Shown here piece after piece: positions 24,801 to 37,429 of a DNA stretch of 64,000 nt. The position numbers and the translations under genes were made by a program. The DNA is taken from assembly GCA_973895155.1 (NCBI GenBank), contig OZ316893.1:26040001-26104000 (forward strand), written 5' to 3'. Position 1 is the stretch's first letter. Every line of letters starts with the position of its first letter. The notes beneath the pieces were generated by a model. The model was not told the origin of the DNA. It saw only the letters and a list, made by a program, of their open reading frames with translations, and ran no database searches. The stretch is from Marsupella aquatica (lineage: Eukaryota; Marchantiophyta).

Positions 24801-27800
24801 CCACCAGGCACTCAAATATTCTCTGTGGCCCAATCTTGCGCGCATGCACCCATCTCGAAACTAACACGAATTTTCATAACCAATTTGTCAGTCTCTCGTG
24901 CAATTCTGCGATCGTTGAGACTTTGAGTTCATTTTCTCTCATTCTCGCTCATTCTCTCATGGAGCATTTGAGAGAATCTTGTAATTCATTGGGAATCCAA
25001 CCATGTGCGTAAACTATACTATGAATATCTAGATACACCCTTGTAAAAACTTAAGTCACAATGGTCAACTGAACTAATCCTTTCTAGTGAGTCTGTGAGT
25101 GCCTTCGTGGTACTCCAGCTGATCTTGGAGAGATCAAATCAATGACTGTTATGTACTTACCTCTAAAGTCCCAATAACCCTAAAATTGTTGCGGAAACAA
25201 CAATGATGATGTGTCGCATAATTATTAATTTGCTATTCTCGTGTGTTCTGTGGGGACACAATCAACTAGTGTAGAATGTGGGGAATACAGTCATGATGCG
25301 TCTGAATGTGGGAATTCTTGTCCCAAACACACGGATCGAGGATGAATTCTGTTACTTAATGATGAGCTTGATACAGTATGTCTGTACTATGATCTAGAGT
25401 GTGTGGAATTGTTCTTTCCCATCGACCGAACGGGACTGGATGGAGATGCCGTGTGCGAGAACGATATTGACTGGATCGACAGATATTGAACATCAGGCAC
25501 ACTTTCCTGTCACATTTCGCTGGAGATCACATAAAAAAGCGAAAACGATCAGTGCACTTAAGGATCCCACCGTCGATCGAGACTAGTAATAATTGCCTTC
25601 CTCCTCAACTTTGGGAAGGCTACAGTGGTGGCTCGTGTAAACATTTGCCTGCAGGTCTTCCATTCATAAAGGCTGCAGACACTCTCATTCAGCTTTGATA
25701 CGAACATCCATAATCCTCCAAAAGATGTGGGAAGTTTGCTTGTCCTTGAGGTAGACAAAATAATGGTCGTTTTCCTTGAAGTAGACAAATGATGATGATC
25801 CTAGAGTATAATTATCCTTTGATTTCGTATGATGAGTGCTCAACCTCGAAAATGATGTTTCCATTGACTAGCAATTGAACCATGGACCATGGTATCTTTT
25901 ACACCTTTCATATTCATTGACACCTTTCAGAAAGAAAGTTTGACTTTCATTACTTGATACCCAAAGGAGGAATCTATTGTTTTTGGGTTAATTAGAGACT
26001 ACTTGACATGGCCGGAAAGACCTTTCCAATTAGTCTAATATCTTAGTCCTCATCCAGAAAAAATTCTTCTTGGGTTATCTAGAGATTACTTGGAAACTGC
26101 TTGGAAAGCTAATCTTCCAACTAGTCTAATATCTCTAGTTTTCAGGAAGAGTTAAGGGAGTTATGACTTTCTACAGATCACTCCGTCTTGTCCTCAGTTT
26201 GAGATTCCAAAAGTTTTGAGCGGCTAACTTTGACGTGTAATATCTTCTTTGATATCCAATGGAATTTGATTATCTTGGGTTTGCTAGAGGAGCTTGGAAG
26301 ATCTTTCCGATGAGCCTCATGTCATAGTCAAATTTCATTGAGATTGAGGGACTTGAAAAATGTCAGAAATGACTTGCTTGGTTTCTTGTCACATTTCACT
26401 CATCTGTGTAATATGAAGTGATTGAGCAGAAAAGAGCCTTTTGTTGCAGTTCATCTGTCACAAAATTTTATTTGAGCATTCTGGCCATGGTCCATCAGGG
26501 CTTCAATTTTGCTCAACCTCATATTTTGTATCTGAAGAATATCAATTCATTGAAAAACAAATCATGCAAGGTTAACAAATTCTAGTAGCACCATATTTTC
26601 CCTCACTGGAGAAATATCCACCTCTTTGTAGCAATTGTTTCCCTCCCCTCAATAGTCAAAACGTGGTTTCAAACCTCGTCATTGTTTTGTCATTTCTTTC
26701 ATAAAGCTTGGACTCCTTTGCTGGCTGGCAAACTTGCTGACTATCTGGGCGACAAATACACTACAATCTACCCATGTGAGAACACCTACACGTTTCTATA
26801 GTAGAAATGGAGGTGATGTACAGACAGTGTTAGAGGCTAGCTACAGTACCTTGCTATGAAGAGGTGCCTAAAAGACTTTGTACATTGATGCTGAACTGGT
26901 AGCTCGTTGTGACTTGCTAGTAATACTCTTTCTCTCACAGTCCTGTTGGCTTGCATCTTACAAAAGGCCTGGTAACCCTGGTAACTCCACATCAAAATAT
27001 GATACATATGGTGTATGACATCCCTCCATACCTTGATAAATTTTGCTATTTTCTTTAAACCAATGAATACACACCATATATTACCCCATAGTTTAAACTG
27101 GTTGACAAGAACCTGGGTCTGCCATGGTACCAGGCTCCAGCCATTGGGAGTGTGAGGACTCTATTCTCATGGCCCAAAACAACTCATGGAACCGTGACTA
27201 GAGTTGCAGCCAATGAATACTTTCTGGGCAATTCCAGGCAGGAACACATTGGCGTTGCAAGCAAGTCAATGTCCTGAGGGGCAGGAGTTAGCTCTTTAGT
27301 GGTCTACAGTTTGGCCTGAAAGTTGAGCAAGCAGACGGTTTCCCCTTAACCCAGTGAGTGACATGTAGGATGAATTGGTTCTCAAAAAGATACAGCTGGG
27401 TTCTCAAAGGATACAGCTGCCACTCCTCTTCTAAAGCCTATAGCGATTGCTCATGGGAATACACGTCTAGATATGAATCTAACTGAGTGGGGAGAAAGGG
27501 GGCTTGAGCTCATTATTTGATCTTGTAAATGCCCCCTAGTACTTATTCCAAATACTACTGTAGATTTGTGACCAAAAGTTTTGGTCATAAATTCCTGAAC
27601 CAATTCATGTATTGTCCCCACTCACCCACACTCTGGTACCCATGCTAGCCCACACGTTGCCCACCATATTCCATGACTCGTATACCTGGCCCACAAAACA
27701 TCCCCAAATGATGGGTGGTGGTGAACCCAAGGTGAGGCTGAATGCTTCATAGTTCAACAAACAAAAGTTCCAGGCGTGCACTCCCATATCAGCCTACCCT

Positions 27801-28350
27801 AATTAGGAAGATAAATATGCGTCCATTGTTTGGAAAAATCAAAAATAGTTGAAACGGAATGTACAAAGGATTACTGAGACTTTAGTTAACCATTGGCAAC
27901 TAGAACAAACTGATTTGGACATTTTATAACCCCACCTATTGGGCGACCTATTCAACTGTTTAGATCATCTGAAGAGGCAAGGATAATGCAAAATTTCCTT
28001 GTCTAGTTAAGGGCAAAATTTTGTGGGTAGGATGAAATAGCTTTGGCCGTTTGCAACAGAGTGTTGACCCTGAGATCAATCCTTCTAGTGTTTGTTTTGG
28101 GAGGCAAGGGAAACAAGGATTTAGTTTTGCCTGGCCTTCGTTTTTGTTGGGGGCCCTTTCTGACCTCCGTTCACCTGAAGTGGTGCTTATAGTTCCCCTC
28201 TCATCTTTCTCCTTAATACTTCCTTGGTCCACTTGACCCTTGTAGACTCTCTCTATTGTAATCAGATGAGGGCTTTCCCAAGTCCAAGTTTTGGGGTTGG
28301 CTGCTAGCCACAATACGCTAGTGTGGTTTACCCTCATCCCCCCGCCAACA
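21833..28350. other. Spacer with decayed repeats
   Basis: A minus-strand ORF at 22582-22971 is open for 129 codons from a GTG but has no domain. At 23690-23825 an about 75-bp unit (AGCAATCCTTTT...CTATAAA) occurs twice. At about 25980-26330 a unit with GGGTT, CTAGAGATTACTTGG and TAGTCTAATATC occurs two to three times in diverged form, like an old retroelement or satellite fragment. No complete transposon ORF is present. Confidence 0.35.
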
Positions 28351-28377
28351 CCCCCCCCCCCCCCCCCCCCCCCCCCC
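28351..28377. repeat. Poly-C tract, 27 nt
   Basis: An uninterrupted C run, followed by GGCGCC. The minus strand is a G27 run able to form a quadruplex. Length may be uncertain in the assembly. Confidence 0.85.
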
Positions 28378-31300
28378 GGCGCCAGAGAGAAAACATTTTT
28401 GGATAACTTAAAACTTGTTGGACACCTTCAATTAAATCCTAGCTAATATGCTATCTGAGCATAACACACAACTTATATAGCTGGAGAATTTGCCCAGCCC
28501 CCTGAACCCTTAACCCCTATGTATCATAAAGTCTGAACGTTTGGGGGTCTGTTGAGTCGAAACTTTTCCAGGGGGGTCTACTAAGCCATTTTTCCATGAT
28601 GAGAAGCGGTTGCATACCGTGAGGAACAGATACTTTTCACATGGGTGTCCAGAAAGAGGGGCAGAAAGGTCTCACATGCACCATATATTTTTAGATACTT
28701 CGTTTACCAAACGAATATACATGGGCTTCAAGGTCACCAAGAAAGGCAAGATGGTTTAACTACACGGTTAGCTTTTGCTTTTCACCGTGAGCGATGATAT
28801 TTGACAGAGGTCCTTACTTTGTAAATATGCAAACCAATAACAAAAGGTGTAATCATCAACCTGGACACAGTCACCCGGAAAACATGCAATACTTTCATTA
28901 AATACATGCCACTTTTGGACTTTGCAATCACACAAAAACCAATGCCTCAACTATAATCATACGATACTCTATACTATAATTTGTGATCATGAGTGTTCAT
29001 GACCTACTCGGTAGAGTGAACCAATTTACCAAAATTTATCTGGGTAACATAACATTTTTATATCTAGACTATGCTTGAGTAGGGATGGACATTGGGACTC
29101 TGGATAAGGGAGCCCTTCCTGTGACACACACATGGGTGATGGTTATAGTGATCATAATCAATGAAGGGTCATTCGTTTGTTTTCCTTTTGCCAGTTTGGC
29201 ACCGACAGATCAGATAGGATTGCACTTATGCGTCCTCCTACGCATGCACCCCCCTCCCCTTCTCTAAAAAATAACTTGGTTTGTGATTTTCCCTGAACTT
29301 GTATTTACCTACTTGCCAATAGTGAGAGTTGGACGCATATTAATGCTGAGTTGTTCCTAAAGTCCAACTGGCCAAAAGAGAAGCTGGTCAAAGTTTGCTA
29401 TGCTGGCTGGACTACTTTATTAAAAGGGCAAACAAATTACAACCAACATAAATAGTCCCGATCTACAAAAAAAGGGCCAAGAAAAGTGCAATAGAGTAAA
29501 AGCAAAAGAGGCCTGGCCAGAGAGGACAACACGCCAAACTCAAAAGAAAAGGGCAAATTCAAACCCACAAACTTAGATAGCAGAAAAAAAGGAAATAAAG
29601 ATCTACCACTCCAATAGACGTGTCATGAGCTAAATTAATGGTCCACATCTAATATTGTGAGTAAGTCTGCAAATGGGCACTGGATGCCCAACTAGGACGA
29701 AGAATTCAAAAACGTCTAGCAAAACTTTGCTTTGGACTGAACAAAGGAGAATGCATTTATTGAAAAAGAGCGGGAAAAAGTCATGGAGAATTACAATATC
29801 CAAAAGACATGCAACCTTTTTTTCTTTCATTTTTTTAAACCAAAAAAGGGGCAAGCCCAAAACTTTATTTGTTGGGGCCATACAATGCATCTGTCTGGGG
29901 GAAGGAGACAGGAAGGAACAAAATGAATTAAGGGGGCCATAGGAGAGGAGCACACCCAGAGAAGATAGGGGGCAACCCCCTACCCAGAACGCCAAGAAGA
30001 AGGTGGCAGATCAGAGGAGGGAGGGGGACCTGGAGAAATGTGGCACTAAGCAACCTAACTATGAGGAACAAACTTGCAACCATAAGAACAGACCCAGGGG
30101 CAGCCCAGAGCTCCATCCTCCTCAGATGGCCAAAACCAGTGGATTTTTTAAGGATTTCACTTTTTCGCCAAGGTGGCGAATGTAAACTGTGTCAAGGAGA
30201 AGATGCTCAAAAGATTCTGTATTCAATTATGTTCCTGACCATCAGATCTCCCTAGATTTAAGGCGGACCATTAGATTCTGGCTAATGGGGCCTGGGATTA
30301 GGTGGAACACTGGCTAATGAGACAGCAAAAAAGTAGCAAATTTTAGCCAAAAGTGGCGAAGGATTTTTGGGGAGGTGGAATCTAGCGAATTTTTGCCACT
30401 AAAAAAAAACACTGGCCAAAACCTCGGCCACTAGCCACAGAGCCAAATCCCAGTCTACCAGCAGCCAAGACCACACCGATGAGCAATCCCCCATGTCCAA
30501 CAGGGAAAAACCAAGGCCCCCCCAAAGCTGGAAGGAGAAAATCCTGGAGAAGAGATGACCCCCCATACAGGGTCACAGAAGGATGATAACGTATTGGTCA
30601 GCGGGACCCTCAAAAGATGGTGAGCGCCACGCGAATAGAGCCAGATCCGTAGATCACCAGAGGGCATAGAGGCAAATTAATTAGAGAGGAGCCTTCCCGA
30701 GTTGGAGCCAAATTATCAGTAAGCCGATATAGCCCAAACCACCAGGTATATGTGGAAGATATTGTCGTGGGTTGGATGGATGAGCCTTGGTGACCACAAA
30801 AACCTCCAAGTGGGAGAAAAAAACCATGCCGGAACCAACAGCAGAGCTTTCATCAGGAAGAGGGAGAGGCAAAACCGATCAGATGGCCAGCAGCAAACTG
30901 AATGAGAGTACCGTGCCATAGGAGGCATCCTGACGGCCAAACCAATTTGTCCTTAGTGCCAAAGACCATGAACCAGTGCCCAAGCTTAAAAGACATGCAA
31001 CCTTCCATCCTTTTGTATAGCTTTCCATCTGATTTTACCAGGGTAGATAGATGTGCCATTTTGCATGGCAGATACTCCCTCTGGACACCATAACTATGAC
31101 AAGTTTGGTTGTATAACTATCAACCAAACTTGGAAGAACGAGGAGGGGATGACTTATATTATCTCTAGCAACCCCTCAGAACTAAACAGGAAAATATATT
31201 ACACAGAAAGGGCCAAACAAAATACAATGAAGAGCAAACAAAGAAGTCCAAAGTGGACAAACTCAAAACTCCTCAGAACTGGTGCCAAGCTGTGTGCACT

Positions 31301-31394
31301 TCATTTATTTGCCAGCTCTTAGGTGACAGTGCATAAAGAACCACATAATTAGAAATGACGTATCTCCATGACTCTGGCTTATTTGCAAATCCCT
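28378..31394. other. Repeat-rich spacer, possible retroelement remnants
   Basis: Several blocks of about 100 bp rich in AAAGGGCAAA, CAAACAAATTACA and AAGTCCAAAG (near 29420, 29770 and 31195) resemble each other and a block near 9165, indicating a dispersed family. Blocks at 29880-30960 are GC-richer with many short ORFs on both strands and no frame longer than about 120 codons. I could not identify reverse transcriptase, integrase or transposase motifs, so element type is unresolved. Confidence 0.35.
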
Positions 31395-31409
31395 CCCCCC
31401 CCCCCCCCC
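31395..31409. repeat. Poly-C tract, 15 nt
   Basis: Uninterrupted C run, the second of three long C/G homopolymers within about 7 kb. Confidence 0.8.
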
Positions 31410-34400
31410 TTTATGACAAAGTAACTTCTGAACAATCAGAGATGAACCGGCTTTGAAAAAACTTTTACTCGTATAGAAAAGAGGCAGGTAAACACTATTT
31501 ATTTATTTATTTATGCTACTCCACTGATTAATTTCCACTTGAGGGTTGCCTGGCCTTTATGGTTGTGTCTTTGACAAAATAGGTTCTTGAGCAAAAAATA
31601 TATGTTTTTTTGGTGGGGAAGAAAGAGAACAAATAAGAATGAATTCAATTGATAAATTGCATTTAGTAAACAATGTAATTATTCATTCCTTCCTTCCTAC
31701 TTATTCTTCTCTCAAATTTTCATGTCACTTCTCTTCCAAAAGTGGAACCAATTAGATGTGTCATATCCTTGCAATCAGGTTCTCTTTAGTCCAACAGGCA
31801 TTCTTCATCCAACAAAGATTTGTTTTAGTTTGCTTCTATGTGTCCAACAATAGTAGCCAAATTTAGCTATATGAAGACTTTCTATTCCAAGGCAGTAGCG
31901 TGCATTTCTTGGAAGGATAGTGAACCATTCAATGGTGTGACCCTGGAAAAACATACCATCTTGGGCCTTGGGAATTGCACTATGAATTAACATCATCTAC
32001 AGTCATTAAGTAGCTTTACAAGAACCCGGCTGCCTGTGTTTTTTTCTATGTTTGAGATGTAATTGTAAATGTGTAAAATGGACAGACTGCACTTCACATA
32101 AACTTGGGGACAAAACCATTATGGATCCTAGTAATATGCTGGCGGGCCCTTTTTTACTGATTGAGGTCATTTTTTTCTTCTCGAAAACCAAGAGCAAGCC
32201 CATCCAACAGAGGATAGACGTCCTGCTCTGGAGCATGCAATTCTATGTAGGGTAGCAACAAGGGGACAATACCCATGGGATTGGATCCGACAAGGACCTA
32301 GGCCAGGAGGGAGAGAGGGTTAATCCTGGGCCCCACAGCGGGCAACCAGAGGCTGAGGAGATAACCAAAGCTCCCACCTCTACACCGACCCACACACACA
32401 TATACCCTCCACACCCCTTGCGTGTGGAGGGGGGGATTGAACCTGGGATCTCTCAGTTCTAGGATGATCTCCTGGCCAACTGACCAAAGCCAGTACTTTA
32501 TCAAAAACTTAGAGCACCTCTTGAGGTGGACTAAGAGCTAGGTTCCATGAAGGAGGGGCATGTATGTCTACAAAGTTTGGCTACTTTTCGTACATTTCTT
32601 GTCATTTTTGGGAGTCACGTGGCGGGGGGAGTCCCTGAAAAAGATAGTGGGGTAGGGAGTGTGGACTCCCCTCACACTCCTTGATTTTCACCCCTTGTTA
32701 CCAGATTAGGTAGTGGCTGGCATTGAAACCGGCTGCAACCTGTCTGTGTGCACCCCGACTATGAAGCACGCATGGCTTGACAGTTTCTTGTTTCCCTGAG
32801 AAAATGTTCTGCGCAAATGGATTGTGAGTGTGGATTGAATGTCTTGATTTCTGAAGGTAATTTTGCAAAGAGAATTTGCACAATTGATCACATCCACCTT
32901 GCGAGTCTGATATTGTTTCAATCCTCTCACTTGCTGAAGGTATGCGGGAAAGTATGTAAATGTTTTCAATTCTTGAAACTGGTTGTCCATCAGGAATGGA
33001 AGTGAAAATTTGTTTTGAATTCCATGCAGGCTAGTCGACTCTGTAGCTTGGCTTCAAGTCTCATTGATGGATTACCTCCATCGCAATACCATATAAGATC
33101 TCACGAGTGACCTAATTCTGTACAATTTGACAGTGAGTCCATATGAATCTTTTTTGCCTCCATTTCGAAGACTCTATGAGTGTGTGCTTTCAATTATTGA
33201 CATACAAAGAAATAACTGAAATCATTTGCAGATGAAGTATATTCTTCAATTTCAGTGTTAAATTGTGTTGAAGCCATTTGCACATAAAATAGCTGAAGGC
33301 ATTGCCAATCAAGTCAGGAATCAAGTATTGAATGTCAGTGTTTAATTCAGCTGATTCCTTTCACTGATCAAGTATTTTCACTGAGCCATGCATTTGCGGA
33401 TCAAGTTTCTCTGCTCAGCTCAAATCCCATTCCATGGCTCTTTTGTCAAATAATCAAATTCCAACACCTCCCCACTCCTCTGCTGCCTGCCTGTGGTCTA
33501 TTCCCATTGCTGATGTCAAGCACGTCGTCAGGAGTCCCAATTATTCTTGTCACCTTTGTCCCAATCACTCACAAAGACCAGATGCAAGACTAGATTTCTC
33601 TTATACTTTTGCATTGTGCTTTTGCCTCTCACCAAACCTTCACAGTGACAACTGAGGAAATTAGCTCGTTTACAAGCTAAGATTCATAGTTGACAGAGTT
33701 CCAGGATTTCTCGTCGAAGCTTTGGGGTTTCTTGTGAGCCTTGTTTGTGGGCTTTTCAACAACTTTGTTTGTGATCAAAGCTCGTTTCATTGTGAGAATT
33801 GGTACCTGGGAGTTGGGCTCGGACTGCTCCGTAGGGTGTGCATGGGCCCGAGAATGCCCCTGCCCAGTGGTGGGCCCTGCGTGCACCCTTACTCCCCAGC
33901 CATACAAACCCCTCCTGCATGGAACCTAGCTCTAAAGAATAGACACTGGGTTCACTTCTATTTCAGGGTCTTGTATTATCTTCTCACAACCTGACATTTG
34001 TTTTTGCTTGGGGCACTTTAGCTAGTAAATCGTACTAATAAAGTGCAATGGAAACCTACTCTCCAGGGCTACTGTCTAGAGTCAAGCCCTTGGTAAAGCC
34101 TCTAGACAGTGACTCGAAAAGGATAACTCAAAGTGCATACAGAAAACAGGGATGAGAAGAATGACAAACTGGAAATGATGAGAAGGAATTTTATTTGCAA
34201 GATTTTGTCTCAATCATCTCTATTACATTCAAGGAACGCGTACTAGTCATGCTAGTACAATGAACCTCAGGTTTGCAATGGTAAACAGTCACAATTTGTG
34301 CCTCCAAGTTGTTGTAAAGCCTGCGTTGGTCTTTGCTAGTCAATTAATGTAGGAGTGGGCTAGACTCTCAAAGAAAGTATGTGTGTGGAGGGCCATTAGT

Positions 34401-35215
34401 GATTAGACTCAAAGCAATGATTCCTCTGAAAATGCTCATTTAGTTTGTTTGCATTGCTGTACCAGTGAAGCAAGTGGTGGGACCTAGACCACAGACTGAA
34501 ATTGAGTATATGTGAGAAGGTAAAAAATTATTGTGTGTATACTTATTAGTTTAGCCCTCTGATCAAACTGGCATGGATCTTGTTAAATTAACTTATGAAG
34601 AAATCTGGGACCAATTTTGAAAAGCAACTTGAGCATGCCAGGGTTTCAACCATTATCACCTTGTCCCAAAGTAAGACCGACCCTTGAACCAGAAACACAC
34701 TCGTGATGCATACCCTTCAATAAATGGGTTTTGGGGCCAGATTCAGCATGGCTTAGGACGGGTTGGTGGCATTTTCACATTATCGAGAGATATGGTCAAT
34801 GGCTCCTGGGATAGATCTCAACCATGAGCTATATAAGTTTGGGTGGGATGTGGATTTCAAACCAAAGTTTCCATCACATATGCAGGGTTCTGATTGAGAA
34901 AGCTGCCAAGGGCCATAGTGGCAATTAGGTTAACTTTGTGCAAAACATAATGAAATAAAAAAGTTGGCACGAAGCGCATGAATGTGAGATTTAAAAAATG
35001 CTGGGCTGAAAATTATGTGGGCAGTTTGGGGGAAATGGGGACGAAAGGAAATATCCAGACACCACAGCCTGAATAAACTTACTTGAGGAGAAATGCCCAA
35101 AGAATGGCACTATTTGTGGAAATTTGTCCTGAACATATGTTTAGGCCAGGACTTCAAAAATTCAGGCCCTTGCCCTTAAGAGTCCTCAAGTATTGCAATG
35201 AGGACTTGCTGTGGA
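31410..35215. other. Spacer, no supported gene
   Basis: Short ORFs only. A perfect 11-bp inverted repeat, ACTGTCTAGAG at 34071-34081 and its complement at 34100-34110 with an 18-nt loop, is the only clear structure noted. No RNA gene is recognised. Confidence 0.35.
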
Positions 35216-35233
35216 GGGGGGGGGGGGGGGGGG
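35216..35233. repeat. Poly-G tract, 18 nt
   Basis: Uninterrupted G run preceded by GTGGA. Potential quadruplex former on the plus strand. Confidence 0.85.
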
Positions 35234-35809
35234 ACAGCATAAAGACTTGCTGAGTCCAAAGACTCCACCTGATCACATAAATGACCTATTTTCTCAAGAC
35301 CACCACATGCAAGATGACCCTGAGTTTGGTGTTGGGCACTTATGCACGGTGCACTTATCGAGGACTCCTATGATTCGATCACCCAGCGTATCATACACAC
35401 AGTACCATACAGCACCATACAGTACTGTACAAACGACGGCAGTCTTGCAGTACAATTAATGTTGTACAATCCAAAATACAATACAGTATAGTGTAGTGAA
35501 GTACAGTATAGTACAGAACCGGTCCAACTGGCAGTCGGACCATCCCGTGATCTCCTACGGTATTCCTGTACAGTGCTACTGCAGTATCCAGTGTGCAGCA
35601 GTGTTTCGTTTGGTGGTCAAAATTCGTTAGATTACACTGTAAACAGTGTTAGCCACATATCTCATTAGCTAGACTTTTGACGGTCGTCTGAAGGATAACT
35701 CACAATCAATGAAAACTAGATAATAAATATCCTTATCAGATTCTCCTTTGACATTCCTCAAATTGAAGCCAGGTTGGACCACCGTGTCGAGCACAAAACT
35801 CCTGTGGGT

Positions 35810-35972
35810 CACATTTTGGTGTTGGTGGTCCTTGGGGGTATGGGGTCCATAATTTGATGATTATGAATCTTCAAATAACAGTTTTGCACTGCACGATCAC
35901 ATTTTGGTGGTCAGTGGGGTTTGGGGCCCATATTAGATGTTATGAATCTTCAAATAATAGTTTTGCACCTGC
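35810..35972. repeat. About 85-bp tandem duplication
   Basis: Copies begin CACATTTTGGTG at 35810 and 35898 and share TTATGAATCTTCAAATAA and AGTTTTGCAC. A second, shorter tandem duplication (about 50 bp, with CCTTAATTA and AATTGCAAATACC) lies at about 36271-36350. Confidence 0.7.
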
Positions 35973-36599
35973 AAGCCAATTAGAGAAGGAGACGACTGAA
36001 AATCACAAGCCCAGATAATTTACATCAACACAATGAAAATTAATCTAATGCAATGTACATGTCTGCATTTTTTGATGAAAAAGATTAAACCAAATAACCA
36101 AAATCACTGTCACTTTGGATGGAAGTATAACGTACCTACAGTACTCTTCCAACATATCTCTAGACTAGAAATGTTGGAATTCATGCATATCCTTATTATA
36201 ATTAACCTCAAATTTTGGAAAATGTGATCCTTGGGGATTCAATTTCTCACATACCAAGGAAGTTGCGAAAAACCTTAATTAGAAACTACGGAATTGCAAA
36301 TACCCTAAAACTTAAACCTTAATTAAAAACTAAGTCAATTGCAAATACCTTAAAAATTACGCGGTTGTATAGAACCCCGTCCGAAACAACAGTGCTTACT
36401 AGTAAACACACATCAAAATATGATACCAGATGGCAATGTGATAACATATGGTATGCACTATTAATTAAAAAAAAACAATGAAATTTATAAATGTATGGAG
36501 AACTGTCATACAGACATACACCCTATACATCATATTAGCAATAGCGCGGTTGGTAGTTTGGTACACTTGGACCGCGCGGTTGCGCGTACGGTCCAGCAA

Positions 36600-37429
36600 G
36601 TGTGGAGGGCGGGGCGCGGGGCCCAAGAGCGTGACGTCACGAGGCGCAACCCCGCCCAAGGAGGTAGGGGAGGCGGGGGAAGGGGAGGGAGAGAGGGAGA
36701 GAGGGGGGAGTTCGTTTTGCTCGAAGAAAGTGCGAGTGATCAGTGATGAGTGAGGCGTTGAGGCGTTCGGTGTTTGCTGTTCGTGACTCTCTCTTTATGT
36801 CTTCATGGCGGAAAGGAGCGTGGGAGATTGGAGCACGCTGCGGCCGGAGCGAGCGAGCGACCGCACCGTGATTGGCGTCCGAAGACCGAATCACTCGTCC
36901 CTGTAGAGTAGTGTAGTTTGGTGGTGGACTGGTGGGAGCTCGCTGTGTCGGAGAGAGTAGGCATGGCCGCGCCGGGCGGAGAGGTTCGGCTTGGATTGAT
37001 CGGACAAGACAGGGCGAACGACAAAGTGAAGCGACCACAGCCTTTTACGCTTTTCGGTCGTCTCTACTTCCTTTCTTCCCTCCCCGTGAACATCTTTGAG
37101 ACTTTGATCGCTCTGCTCCAAATCGTGATCGGAACTGTGTAGCACTGCAGTAGCAGTACTTGTGTAGATAGAAGAGCTGTACCGATCGAGAGGGAGCGCC
37201 TCCATTCGTCGTCCCCCATCGCAGGCGAGAGTTGCGAGATCAGAGGGAAGGACTGAAGGAGGGAGAAGAGAAGCTGGACGAGAGGACGTTGCAGGAAAAA
37301 GAGAAGGAAAGATAGGAGCAACAGTTTTGGTGGGACTAGATTGATTGGTGTTTGGTACTTTTGCTGCGGGAAGATAAGCTGAGATAGATAGATAGCGGAG
37401 CTTGAGGGTCTGGACTGGACTGCAACCTC
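36600..37429 (+). promoter_or_regulatory. GC-rich promoter and 5' leader of the BTB gene
   Basis: After tens of kilobases of AT-rich spacer, base composition becomes GC- and CpG-rich directly upstream of the BTB start codon. It contains the perfect palindrome GTGACGTCAC at 36631-36640, a bZIP/CRE-type TGACGTCA site, and a GA/GGAG-rich purine tract at about 36658-36712. The transcription start is not identifiable, so promoter and leader cannot be separated. Confidence 0.5.
36963..37142 (+). CDS. Candidate upstream ORF in the BTB gene leader, 59 codons
   Basis: Starts ATG at 36963 (MAAPGGEVRLGLIGQ) and stops at 37140-37142, 287 bp before the BTB start. The second half is hydrophobic (FLSSLPVNIFETLIALLQIV), as in some peptides that stall translation. 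Whether it is transcribed with the BTB mRNA is unknown, and it could be a chance ORF in GC-rich sequence. Confidence 0.3.
   Translation: MAAPGGEVRLGLIGQDRANDKVKRPQPFTLFGRLYFLSSLPVNIFETLIALLQIVIGTV

Noticed and set aside
29396-31330. Intact LINE or LTR retrotransposon
   Set aside because: Repeated blocks exist, but no reverse transcriptase, integrase or LTR pair could be recognised, so no element type is claimed.
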